Positions 48,225 to 59,345 of a stretch of 64,000 bases of DNA are shown here, piece by piece. This DNA is from Coptis chinensis (Eukaryota; Streptophyta; Magnoliopsida; Ranunculales; Ranunculaceae). The stretch's first letter is position 1; each line of letters starts with the position of its first letter. Position numbers and translations under genes: made by a program. The notes beneath the pieces are model-generated. The model ran no database searches, was not told the DNA's origin, and was given only the letters and a program-made list of their open reading frames with translations. The stretch lies in NCBI GenBank assembly GCA_015680905.1, contig CM027379.1, positions 32,072,501 through 32,136,500 on the forward strand, written 5' to 3'.

Positions 48225-49881
48225 TACCACCAGTTCACCCCCACAAATAAACCAGCATTCTTCATAGAATCATCCTCTTTTTAGGCCATTTGAAAAGTTG
48301 AAAGTGAGAGACACAAATATTAAATACCTGTAAGTGAGAGGACAATCATTTGGAAACCAAAAGTGGTTGTTCACGAAGATGGATGTGAAATAAAGACGCA
48401 GGGAAACGAAGTAGTAAATGATGTCCATAGCAATTTATTAAACCCAACTTTTTCCTTTCTTAGTTTGTTGAGAAGGGAGTTGAAGGGAAACTGGGAAAAC
48501 TGTACGTGCAGGGATAGAGGGAGTGATATTTCTTAATTTTGAAGAACTGGTGGTCATTTCTAATTGGCCAAAGTTGTACTTGGTGGGCTTTTTATTTTAT
48601 TTTGGGCGGGGAACCCTATTATATATGTTGCCAAATCTGCAAAGCACTTATGTTAGCACCACCATCATCTCACCTAATATATTTAACTTCGTAAAAACAT
48701 TTTTGTGCTTCATCCCTTATTAGTTTTAGTCGCCCCTCTTTGTCGCTTTCATTCTTATGCAAATATATGAAACCATGACTCTCTCTCTCTCTCTCTCATA
48801 TTTGTTATGAAATTGACTAGTAATCATATTGGAAGTCCAAATTATGTTTCTGACGGTGCTTTTCTATGCTTAATGAAGATATCAAGCGTATTCTTTTAAT
48901 CAGAATCCAGAGTACCAGAGTACCAGAGTCTCGTAAAGCACTTTTACTCTTGGAGATTGATCGAGTAGCTCAGGTATGATCCTTTGGTGATGTTTGGTAT
49001 ATCTGAATAAATATATATATTTGATTATTTCATATTGTATTAAGGAACATTGGAAAAAGTGTTTTTTGCTTTTAAAATTATACAATGTCTTATGGGTCAG
49101 TTTTTAATTTTCTGTTATAGCAGTCAATTGGATCTTAGTAAGATAAATTAATATGTTGCATTACAGCAGTCGATTATGTTATACTTAGAGACATTGTATA
49201 ACTGCATCTTATACTTTTATTTAATAATACAATTACTAATTTGCATTTCAAATATAATTTGTATTATTCTCTACTACAATGTTATGGATTGTCATGCACT
49301 TGTCAAAATACGGGTCATGTAACTTTATTCTCACTATTACTTTGGTGTCAGTAAAAAAATTCGACAATTAAGTCAAACTAAATTACAAAAATTAAGAAAT
49401 TCTAATAATTTACACATCAACTTAGAAGAAATAGATAGGATTGAGTTTATTTATACAACCACCTCATAAATTTACCTCGTTTCTCTCACATTTTATCTCT
49501 TTAAAAAGATCCAAAAACTTACATTCACCACAAAGTTTCAAGTATCATTCTCTCCTTCCTTCATTGTTAGCAACTTCCATTCTCCAAACAATGTCTCTAA
49601 TTAGCTAATCTCTTTTCGCTTTTCTTATCTTCATAGTGCCTCCTGATTACTCCTACAGTGAGAACAATATTGTAACTGAAGAGGAGTGGGAGACTTTCTC
49701 ATGGGAGGAATATTCTAAAAATGATGAATACGGTGAATATGGCTTGTGGGACAAAGCACACTAGGTGTGCGTAATCTTATCTTAAGCCTAACACGTGGAC
49801 AATTTTTTTAAATAGGTGACATGGAGTGACATGGAGTAACATAGGCCCTTTGGGCCAGAGAAATAGCCCGCTCTAAAATCA

Positions 49882-50159
49882 TATTAAATTTCCAATTTCT
49901 CTATAAGCTCGAACTTATGTGAAGGGTCAATTCTATTAATATATTAGAGGCTCATATATGTCAACACTCTCCCTTAGCGGGACACACTGGAAATACACAG
50001 GTAGAAGGACTAGACATCTTCACCTGGTAGGAGTTAAACCCGAGACCTCTCAGAAACCAGTGGCTCTGATAACATATTAAATTGTCAATTTCTCCATAAG
50101 CTCGAACTTATGTGAATGGTCAATTCTATTAATATATTAGAGGCTCATATATGTCAACA
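49882..50159 (-). mobile_element. TRIM (miniature LTR retrotransposon), 278 bp
   Basis: Two 85-bp direct repeats (49,882-49,966 and 50,075-50,159) differ at only a few positions. On the minus strand they begin TGTTGACATATATGAG. The bases inside the right repeat read on the minus strand TGTTATCAGAGCC, close to the TGGTATCAGAGC primer-binding site for initiator tRNA-Met. No coding sequence. This arrangement is that of a TRIM. A target duplication was not recognised. Confidence 0.75.
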
Positions 50160-51181
50160 GTATGGATCTCAATGACAATCTGTGGTTTCAAAAACAAATG
50201 TAAACCTAAACTTAATTTCGACATCGTTCATCTTATTTTTGATGATCTCAATGCATTTGTGTGGTTTGTCTAATTCAATGCCTCAAATCAATGGGAGATG
50301 AGAGATAATATTGTGTAAAGAGAGAAGATTGTGTAAAAGGAGAGAAAAGATTGTTTTGTTTTGTAATGAAGGGTAAGAATGTCACAAATACGTTGAAAAG
50401 GTAAAAATAAATTATTGAGTGTGGCCTAATTGAGCAATGTGACATTAGTGTGCTCTGTTTAGGAAATTACCCTTAGTGATTTCCCTGTTTATTTAAAAAA
50501 AAGTGGGGCATATAGAAGTAAGTGTATCTCATAACTGGTAGAATTTATGGACTCCTTATATATTCTTTGGGGCTGAAACAAATATCAGTTTTGTATTTGT
50601 CATCTGCCAATAAATCTTTTTGGTCATTTTCTGATTATTATTAGAGTTAAAGTAATGTGTAAACAAACAATCTGAACATTGCCTTTTCAAGTAGCATCTT
50701 ATATTCTGTCCTTCCGTTGGTTTGTAGGTTTTACTGTACATTTGGTTCCTGGATAAAAGCTTTTCTACTTCTAATCGTTTCTTTGTCATAAAAACTTCAT
50801 TTCTTGCTGTAATAGTTTTCCAAAATATTTATGGTACTTGCAGGCAGGTGATGGAAATCTTCCATTCCCAAATTTCAGAAGCATTCTCAAAATTGGAGCT
50901 TCACACTCTGCAAGCAAATAATAGGTACTTTACTCTCTAATTTTGTGGATTGGATATTTTTTCCCTTTCATATGCAGAATCCCTGGATTTACGTTTAATG
51001 CTCCTTTTATATGCTTAAGATAGATGTAAACTGAATTCTATTGTCGCTATGACCAGACTGTATCGGGACACTCAGCATATTCTTGGGTGTATTCGGTCAT
51101 TGCCTTCTGATAGTTTCAGTAGCAAACTCTGGCAAGCTTGATGAATTCTTATTACAAAGATTTGGAACTGAAGCTGGTTGA

Positions 51182-52659
51182 TAAATATGAATGTAAAGGA
51201 TCATCTATAATTCTGCTGTATCAAGACTAACCTAATTTGAAGGCGATATCATATGGGGCATCTAAGGAAACGGCTCTCACTCCTGCTCGTTTACATTGTA
51301 TAATTAGTTGAGGTAACGATATTGCTATTAACTTTTCTGGTCTTATTGTAACCCTTGAGTACTACTATAAAAGCATGCAAGTTTGGCTATGGTTTCATTT
51401 CTGAGGCTTTCTCAATGGTTTAGGTAACTTCCATCTGAGACTTCATAGCATTATTACAGCTCGTACTGTCAAAATGTTGACAAGTGACAGCATGAATTAG
51501 ACCATACTTCCTTTTTGAGCTTTTGTTGTAATCAGATGAACAAATTATGATTCGATTTCTTGCACCCACATATACGTGTATATATTTATGACAACTTATA
51601 CTGTCAAAAGACAACTTGAATTAGACCATACTTCCTTTCTGAGCTTTTGCTGTAATCAGATGAACAAATTATGTTTCTTTTTCTCACACCCACTTGTACG
51701 TGTATATATTTGTCATTTTGTGCAAAGATACGATGAGTGATTGAATTTTCTTTTTATCATATTTTCTTTTAAAAGAATAAACCTCCGGTCGAGGCTGTTG
51801 CTTTCCACCCAAGCAACTAGGTGTTAAAGAAAGAAGCATGACATGTAGTCGTTCTCAGCCATGCAACTATAGCATTTTGATCAAGAAATATACTATAGCT
51901 TAGGTAGCTCAACATGCTCATGTGCGAGTCCATTCAATTTGCTTTGAAGTGTTTTTTCTCAGTTCTGTTTTCATTTACTTTTACTCATGGAACTGATTTG
52001 ACATGAACGCTGAGCCATTATTTCTGCTGCATCTTTAAAAGACCATTATTTCTCTGATTTGTTTATAGGATCTTGATATATGCTGTAGATGCTGTGCAAA
52101 TGTAATTTTGCTGCAAATTACAAACGTGTCAAATATGTTGTTTCATTGAAGACCCCTTCTGATTTAATCAGTTTAACAGCTGTCCTGTATAAACCATGAT
52201 GTATATCAGTTCACCTTTTTCGTTCGTTGTTTATGCACTTTTGTGCAATGGACACAGAATGTATGCTAAAATAATATCTATTTATGGTTGTTTGTTCTCT
52301 GTGTATTAATGTATTTTTGTGCTCATAAACTGTTTATACTGTTAAACTGAAGTCTGTAAAATTTCAGGTGTTTTTGGGGATGGAGAGAGAACGTCAGCCC
52401 TGTTATGATTTCAGAATTTCATGATAGAAGTCTTCACATTGAGTTTCAGTGACTCAGTTGTCATGTTAACATACTGTATTTGTCATTCTTAAAGAACAAA
52501 TTGTACTATAGTCACGATCTTCTGTTTTTCATGAAGAAAATCTCAGGCTTGGACCCCCCGAGAAAGAGTTATAGGTAATCTGGATGAAGTACTTCAGTAT
52601 GACTCAACGTTTTTGTATTAGTGAGGGATTCAAAAATACAAGTTCTTTTGAGTGGAAAT
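51182..52659. other. 3' flank of VPS54 remnant
   Basis: AT-rich non-coding sequence with the tandem duplication at 51,463-51,718. No gene recognised. Confidence 0.45.
51463..51718. repeat. tandem duplication, ~130-bp unit
   Basis: 'gaattagaccatacttcct', 'gtaatcagatgaacaaatta' and 'cgtgtatatattt' occur in the same order in both units. Confidence 0.85.
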
Positions 52660-53010
52660 GAAAATGTATCTGTATCTCAACTGTGCTCAAAATTTTCTGT
52701 TCCTGCTGTACTCATGCAAAATTGGAGGGGGTGAAAGAGTGAATTCAGCACTACATAACAATTTATGAGTGTCCTAAATATTAGTTTAAGTTAGATCAAA
52801 TTGTGGTTTGTCAAGTCCCAAGTTTTGACAAAAGGTTTACTGTAGCCCTATTGTTCCTGGTTGACTTTACTTGCAGTTGGTGGTGGTAAAATTCTGAAGG
52901 TTGTAACTTCCGCAAGCAATGGAATTGTTCAGGTACTTAATTTTGTATATGAAGATTTGCCTCATTGGAGTGATTGGTTTGGTTGTCCATTTTGGAGCTG
53001 CACAAGATGA
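52660..53010. repeat. left copy of diverged direct repeat flanking the HOP-like gene
   Basis: 'gaaatgaaaatgtatctgta', 'ggtggtaaaattctgaaggt' and 'ttggagtgattggtttggttg' have counterparts, in order, at 55,190-55,490. The two are diverged by substitutions and small gaps. Confidence 0.7.
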
Positions 53011-53540
53011 GAGTGGTGTCTTAATTTTGAAAGATGGAGTATGAGAAAAGAGTATACTAGCAGGCAACAAGACAACGGCATATCTTCGATAAAGATGATT
53101 CCCAAGTTGCGATTTAGTTCCACATCTAAACTGACGTAACGATTGTGAAAGTTGCGATTTAGTTCCACACCTGACTGGATTCAAGCGGTTAGACTATAAG
53201 AGAGAGAGGTACAACTCCAGATGAGTAGAATTTAAGTTGGAAGATTTGAAGGTTTAATCAAATCGAGCACAAACAATAATCCAGCCCATAATTCTCGTGG
53301 ACAGGGTCCAAAAGGATGCATTCTGTGATTAATTGTAAATGTCCAAAAGGATGCATTCTGTTTACCTTTTATTTCTTCATTTTATTTTTCTATCTTACAT
53401 ACATCATGTGATTATGTGTTCGAGATTTGGAAAGTAGAAACCAAAGTACCAAATCACTCCTTAATGAACACTTGAATAGAATAGAACGTACGTCCAACCA
53501 AAAACTACTTCAATGGCTCAAGGCAAATGCATTGAAGCAA

Positions 53541-54589
53541 ATGGCCAAAGGAGTGGCAGCATTCTCATCTGGTAAATATATGGACGCCATTCAACACTTC
53601 TTTGTAGCAATATCCAACTCTCCAAAGGACCACCGCCATGTTATCTACTCAAATGTCGCTGCATGTTTTGCTTCTCTTCATAGACACGACTTAGCTTTAT
53701 TGCATGCAAAGCAAGCAGTTCAATGTAAACCTGATTGGCCGAACGGGTACGTTCGTCTCGGTGCAGTTTATTTGGAGTTTGGTAATGTGGAAGAAGCAAT
53801 TACTACTTATGAAAATGGTTTAGCATTGGATGCTAATAATGAAGCTTTGAAATCTGGTTGGTTAGATGCTCATTTACATGTACCACGGCAGCAAGTATGT
53901 GCCAAGTTAACTTGTGATCAGTCGGCAAGGAACTATCTGGGGAGGTTTGTTAAGATGATTTTAGATTTGATGTCGAACACTAATCATTTAGACTTGCATT
54001 TCAGCATTTGAAAGAAGAGAGAATGATGAATGCACTTGGAGTTTTGCTTAATTTTGATATGAGCGGTTTGAATTGCGTCAAGCCAAAGAGATTTATGCTA
54101 GATATGATGGATTTCAAAGAGCCGACGCAAAGGAAAGCTGTGGCACATAAGGACAAGGAACTGGCAGCAAATGTGGCTATTAAGGATGAGGAATTAACTG
54201 CAACGAGGCAAATGAATGCACATGCATATACGGAGAAGGAATTGGGAAAATTTGCACTAAGCAATAAACACACTTTGCCAAGTAATGCAAATAGTTCAAG
54301 AGTTTCAGGAAGTCGGCGTAAAAGAGCTAAGTTTGAGAAGGATCCCTTGTTAAAGACTATTGGAGAGCTTGCAGACTTAATGAAGAGCCAGTACAAGCCA
54401 GAGGGACAAGTCTTAGATGAAGCCATGGATCAGTTGAATGAGTTGAAGTCTTCGGGAGTGTTGGACATTGATCTTTATATTGCCTCGTTGGTAGCTTTTA
54501 AAAAAAAAAATCCTGGGCATGACAAGATGTTCTCAAGTATTGAAAGTACTGAACTCAAAGTTCTTTTTCTTAAAAGCATAGTGAGTTAG
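53541..54589 (+). pseudogene. HOP/STI1-like TPR gene fused to a MYB/SANT-like C-terminus, intronless and frameshifted
   Basis: HOP links Hsp70 and Hsp90 in the cytosol. From the ATG at 53,541 (MAKGVAAFSS; HOP begins MA...KGNAAFS) three TPR-like helices pairs follow (YMDAIQHFFVAI, SNVAACFASLHRHDLAL, KPDWPNGYVRLGAVYLEFG, NNEALKSGWLDAH) and then the HOP DP1-type region (AKLTCDQSARNYLG, FVKMILDLM). A one-base shift near 54,002 breaks the frame; the protein continues (LKEERMMNALGVLLN) with HOP similarity ending there. What follows is a different domain whose C-terminus (DLYIASLVAFKKKN, STELKVLFLKSI) recalls MYB/SANT-like (LIMYB-type) proteins; this is inferred from memory. HOP genes normally have introns; this one has none. 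An open frame runs upstream to 53,427 without an ATG. Confidence 0.6.
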
Positions 54590-55189
54590 AAAATGGTATG
54601 TTCTGAACTGAGAATTAATGTATGTTCTAAATAATGTTATAGCGTGTAGGTATTAAGTTGTCAGTTTTAATGTTTTTAGCATTTTGGTATATATTACTAG
54701 TACTGTCTCATTTTGGTAATATATATTTCCTTTGTTCATTAAAATTAGTATTAGACGTAGTGGAAGACTAGATTGTTATGTTTTTAACTATTGGAGGGTA
54801 TGAAAATTTGCATTTAAAAGCAGAGGAACTGGTGGGATGGAGGAAATCATGAAAAGAAGGAAATGGAGGAAAAAGATTCATAAGAGTGGATATCCCTTCA
54901 TAACTATAATAGACAAGATATTTTCCTCACATGACAAGAATCAGATTACCAATGTAGGATTCTTTGCTCATCGCATTTCTGCTTTAGACAGAACTCCTGA
55001 AGGTGTCTTTCAATGAATACACTGCTATTACATTTTGCATATCTTATTTTAGTTTGGTTCGATGATTCTCACATTCTCCATTTCCATTTTGTTGGGATAA
55101 ATTAATGAACTCCCTATTATGTCGGTAGGGACGTAGGGTTGATTTCTTCTCTTGTTGCGTTTAAGATTTGGTTTTTCATTTTGGGGGAA
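54590..55189. other. non-coding interval
   Basis: AT-rich sequence downstream of the HOP-like gene. Nothing recognised. Confidence 0.45.
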
Positions 55190-55490
55190 ATGAAAATATG
55201 TACTGTATCTCAACCATGCCCAGTTATTTATTTTTCATACAAAATAACAGGGGTGAAATACTGACTTCAGCAACTAGATTATGATTTACTCCTAAAAGTT
55301 AGTTAAAGTTAGATTGTCCTATGCTTTCAAAATTGTTCTAGGTTGATTTTTCTTGCACTGGATGGTGATAAAATTCTGAACATGGTAACTTATGCAAGGT
55401 AATGGATACTGTTTAGATGCTTACTTTTGTAAATATGAAAATTTGCTCGTTGGAGTGGTTGGGTTTAGTTGGCCATTTTAGAGCAGAATT
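55190..55490. repeat. right copy of diverged direct repeat flanking the HOP-like gene
   Basis: It corresponds to 52,660-53,010 in the same orientation ('gaaatgaaaatatgtactgt', 'ggtgataaaattctgaacat', 'ttggagtggttgggtt'). Confidence 0.7.
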
Positions 55491-55712
55491 AAAATTTGCC
55501 TCATTGGAGTTATGAACCACCCAAAGACTGCGTCAAGTTCTATTGCCCAATACTATTGTTTCGGGTGACAAGTTCGGAAGCCACCTCAGTTAGGGGCTAG
55601 GTTTATGTAACACAAAGACAATGAAGAAGAGGCAATCGTGGCTAAGGCAAGATGGTGGGCTGGTGAGCAAACATAGTGACAGTGTGACACCAACCAAAAC
55701 TCAGGCAAGAGT

Positions 55713-56215
55713 ATAGTAGGTTGACACAATGGGTCTGTGGAGAAGGACACCAGGATTTTCAAATGACCAGACCACTATGTGCCTGGAATGTGAGGGGCAC
55801 AAACGATTCTGACAAACCAAAAGGGAGTATTCAAAAAGAAAGATCGAGGACAAAAGTGGGAATGCCTTTGACGCTTACTAGTTACTACCGATGGAACTAT
55901 ATGACTGTAATAAGTAAAAGTTTGTATGAACTCCCAAAGCTCTGCCTGTTACAAGTAGGAAGTTGCCATCATGGTCTCTATAGGAAGCACCGATCCCTGC
56001 AAGGCCAGGATTTCCTCTTGCTGCTCCACCCGTGTTGATTTTGACGTGTGAAACTGATGGTGAAACTAGTAACACCAACAAAAAATCATGCAAGAGTAAA
56101 GTAGGTTGACGCAACGGGTCTGTGGAGAAGGACACCAGGATATTCATGTGACCAAACCATGTAATATTATGTGTGTCTGGAATGCATGACTCTGACAAAC
56201 CAAAAAGGTAAAAAG
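55713..56215. repeat. two ~115-bp direct repeats, 390 bp apart
   Basis: 'gggtctgtggagaaggacac' and 'ctggaatg', then 'ctctgacaaaccaaaa' or 'ttctgacaaaccaaaa', occur near 55,729 and again near 56,119. The RNase H fragment lies between. Confidence 0.8.
55905..56049 (-). pseudogene. RNase H-like fragment (RVT_3 type)
   Basis: On the minus strand it reads VKINTGGAARGNPGLAGIG, then RDHDGNFLLVTGRALG and TNFY. Intact domains have NTDGAA, so the first catalytic Asp is Gly here. The frame is lost after TNFY, where relatives continue with AE. Such domains occur at the end of plant LINEs and as separate host genes; the source cannot be decided. Confidence 0.7.
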
Positions 56216-56243
56216 TAAGAATTCTTTTGACTTTAATAATATA

Positions 56244-56738
56244 TGTTAAATACGAAATATTAGATTATTATGATATATATCACTGAGTGTAAGTACCCTC
56301 CGTTCTACACTACAATACACGTGTCCACACACCAGGTTGTACTTCACCAGCTCGTACCAAGCCATCAGAACGTACCGACGACCCAAACTCAGGTCGTCCC
56401 AAACATCAGTTACAGCAATATATGGAAGCAAATGATCTAGCGCGATCTTGGAGCTCAGTCAATGCACCAATCAAGAAAGTATTTACTTTGAAACATCAGG
56501 AGTAATGTCGAATCATCAAGATAGCACAAAATATGGATCTACACTTAGTAACGGTCTAGAGCAAATAAAGAAAGTTAGCTCAAACATCTATAAGTAGAGA
56601 GAGATGAACTACATAAGGCTTGATTCAAGTTTAGCCAAGAAACTTGATACGTAGGCAACTCTTGTCCCAAGTAAGAGTGCATCCATTCCCTATCAAACAT
56701 AACATCAGGTCGTTGATCCTAAAATACAAACCTCTACA
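56244..56738 (+). mobile_element. 5' LTR of a second Tat-type element
   Basis: It starts TGTTAAATAC and ends ...CCTCTACA, directly followed by a primer-binding site. It carries 'gatacgtaggcaactc' near the end, as in related LTRs. The left edge is inferred from the TG and from a matching start at 35,527. Confidence 0.65.
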
Positions 56739-56739
56739 T

Positions 56740-56757
56740 TGGCGCCGTTTGCTGGTT
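56740..56757 (+). other. primer-binding site
   Basis: TGGCGCCGTTTGCTGGTT follows the LTR end by one base. It resembles the TGGCGCCGTT... sites of Tat/Ogre and Athila elements. Confidence 0.8.
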
Positions 56758-56823
56758 CGTTCCCTTGAGAAAACACACACAAACTCTTTTCTCAAGCCCA
56801 CGAAGCTGGTCAGAAAAACCACC

Positions 56824-57809
56824 ATGGAAACACAACTACAAGCTTTAGCAGATCGATCAAATGAAGACGCTCCAAGATGCCTTTATAACCTTTCAACAAG
56901 AAAACCAAACTATGCGCGACCAAGGCACCTCCAACACCAACAACGGCACTCCAGACGCAGTGGAGAACAACGCAGTCACAACCATCACCACTACTACCAA
57001 TCAACGACTAGAAGACTTCGTGTAGAGGTTGGAGAAGTCGAACGACAACGCTAGCGCAATCCAGATCGCTCAAAAGATACTCCAGGCGTACAAGGCGTCA
57101 CCATTCACTACTGAAACCAGGGACAAGCAACCTCCCTCAGAATTCATCCAACCAAAGTTCTCGAGTGTTGTACGACGGTAGCTCGTGTCCAGGCCAGCAC
57201 GTAGCTCGTTTCAGCCAGATCATCACACTCTACAGCGCTCCAAAGTACGACTACCTGAAGTGCAAACTCTTTCCAGCCAGCTTGAAGGATGGAGCCTTAG
57301 AATGGTGCTACACACTTACTCCTAATTCAATCAGTAACTTCGACAAGCTAGCTGAGACGTTTGCAGCAGAGTTCGTCCACAACAGGAAGAAACAAGCTAA
57401 CCTGGACTCTTTGTTTCAACTTAAGCAAGCACACGGTGAGACGATACACGCTATCTTAGGACGTTTCAAGAAGAAACTCCTATTAATGGAGCCAGACCTC
57501 AAGGACAGCTTTGCAACTTCTGCATTCACTAATGCCCTCCTAGACGACTCCGACCTAGCAGGGTCTCTAATGCGCAACAAGCCAAAACTCTTAGACAACC
57601 TGTACCACAGAATCGACAAGTACATCAAGTATGAAGAATGGATGGCCCAATGCAAGGGCAAAGAAGTCCTCGCAGTAAGCGACAAGCGAGGACCCAAAGA
57701 AAACAATCACTACTCAGGCAACAACAACAACAACAATAACAACAAGGGCTCCAGCTCCCACAAGCCCTCCTATACCAAAAGAGAATTCTCCAACTTCTCC
57801 AGGACGCCA
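56824..57809 (+). pseudogene. Tat-type gag, interrupted by an Athila-type LTR
   Basis: The first ATG is at 56,824 (METQLQALADRS); the reading then moves between frames (AFITFQQENQTMRDQG, then a stop in NQRLEDFV and RLEKSNDNASAIQ, then PPSEFIQPKFS). From 57,165 one frame is open for about 215 codons with the gag core (LYDGSSCPGQHVARF, FPASLKDGALEWCYTL, LFQLKQAHGETIH, YIKYEEWMAQCKGK) and an Asn-rich run (57,720-57,745), and it ends where the LTR begins at 57,810. The rest of the element must lie beyond 64,000 or be lost. Confidence 0.8.
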
Positions 57810-59330
57810 TGTGATCTTAGCACTTTTCAGTGTTTTTAGAAATTTACTTACTACGTGCTAAAACTCAATAATTTCTTACTCACTGTTTTTCTTTTAGAAT
57901 GTCAATTTAGTTCGAGTAGGGATTTCGTTCCAACTTCTAAGACAAGAATCTAAATGATCACAACTGAAATCTACACCTTGGAGAACTAAGTGAGAAGGAT
58001 TTGATAGATAGATTTTTTTTTTAACACAAGTTATCTAAAATTTGTAAGTTTGTTTTGTAGTTAAATGAAAGAGAGAGAAAGATAGGGAATGATTAATCCT
58101 ACTCATGCAAGGCCTAGCTACAAGTCTTTTAGAAACAGGTCACTACCATCTCAAATCCCTAACATAATATACCTATCTCTAAACATATCATGCTAGCATG
58201 TGGAATTGAAATGATATTTCATCTCTCAAATATCATTCCAACTCCTAGTTCTACTTTACAACAGTTGATCAGATATTTGTCAATCTCTGTCATTTTGGGA
58301 CAGGATGAAAAATAGAACTTAAGTCTTTTAAGTAGTGATTTTGGAATCCTAAATTTGTAGCCTGATTCTCACATGAGCATCATTAACCCTTCCCTTGGGA
58401 GAGTTTTAGCTCATGATCCTAGGATTTGATTAAAACTACAAGTAAGATAAGTAAAAAGAGATAGAAAGAAGAAATGAATACAAAGCCAACTAATTACCTA
58501 AGGAAAACAGAAGTTTTTATTCAAGAACTAGAAGGTGTAGTCCTCCATTACAAGTTACAAGATTTTTTTCTTAAAACTAAAAACTAAAAACTAAAAGTAA
58601 AGACATGGAAGTAAATGAAAAGTAAAAGTCAAGAAAGTAAAAGCTCGCCAACTCCCAAAATCAGCCCCCCTTTACATAAGAGAGCCTTTTTCTCCTCTCC
58701 CACATGAAACACTCTCATCTCATTTATTTTTCACTTATCCACAACTAACCCCCAATTGACACCTTTCATTTTTTTAGATAAACATCACCTAAATCCAACC
58801 AACTCATTAACTTCATGCAAGGTGTCAAATTTGCACCAATTATTTGCACCTTTGTCTTGACTTGCATGATGACTCATCAAATCTTATGGGCCCGCCTAGT
58901 GGGTCCAGGTGCAGTGTCCAGTGGCAGTCTGGTCTTTTGGCATTTTTACAACTTTCTGCCTATGCGTAGAGTTCGTCGCACTGATCGTCGAAGCAGCTCA
59001 CTCGTCACATTCAGAGTCCTAGTTCAAGAGATATGAGCTTCGAAAGTTTGACGCTTCTGTGCACGTAATCCCGTTTCTGACTGGATTCTGTACTATTTGA
59101 GTCTTTGGGCTTTAGTCCGAATTTGTTGGGCTTCACATGGGCTTGATCGGAAGGCATGTGTATACTCCCTATTCCGTGCTTAAATCTTTGGCTTTATCAT
59201 AATTTTTACATTAGTTGCTCCAACCGCAAAAAACACGAAGATGCGATTATTTCATGATTATTAAGCACAAAATTGACCGAAATATTATGTCTCTACAGGT
59301 TTTTATAATACAGTTTTGGGTGCTTATCAC
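57810..59330 (-). mobile_element. 3' LTR of a second Athila-type element
   Basis: Its sequence is homologous to the LTR at 15,206-16,703. On the minus strand it runs TGATAAGCACC ... GATCACA. A polypurine tract lies just to its right, which makes it a 3' LTR. The left neighbour is Tat gag. The length of 1,521 bp is close to the 1,498 bp of the other LTR. Confidence 0.85.
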
Positions 59331-59345
59331 ACCACTCCCAAACAG
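59331..59345 (-). other. polypurine tract of the Athila-type element
   Basis: On the minus strand, GTTTGGGAGTGGTG directly precedes the LTR start TGATAAG. The sequence a little upstream ('tgaggacaagcaaa' on the minus strand) is a common neighbour of this tract in such elements. Confidence 0.75.

Larger units (their letters stand above)
38132..51181 (+). pseudogene. VPS54 (GARP complex subunit), exon-by-exon remnant
   Basis: VPS54 is part of the GARP tether that receives endosome-derived vesicles at the Golgi. Recognisable exons: 38,132-38,211; 38,907-39,024; 40,480-40,554; 40,890-41,046; 41,167-41,255; 43,470-43,705; 47,071-47,224; 47,631-47,712; 48,879-48,973; 50,844-50,934; 51,057-51,181. 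They read in order as plant VPS54 (DELAGLHCFRHL, ETSSFRDRLLPLIIGLLRT, AHLVRAAEVKRAIDWIM, NFFNTRTCQLVLGAGAMQ, LDEFLLQRFGTEAG). The N-terminal part, the exons between 43,705 and 47,071 and those between 48,973 and 50,844 are not found. TAA replaces a codon at 38,917-38,919. Exon 9 has a short duplication ('agtaccagagtaccagag') and the last exon a frameshift. Introns hold MITEs and LINE pieces. Confidence 0.85.

Noticed and set aside
49600..49770. Acidic short reading stretch (EEEWETFSWEEYS-like) as an exon
   Set aside because: No match to VPS54 or any family I know, and no clear splice sites.
57416..57810. Minus-strand open frames across the gag region
   Set aside because: They are shadows of the plus-strand gag, including a poly-Cys run opposite the Asn-rich stretch.
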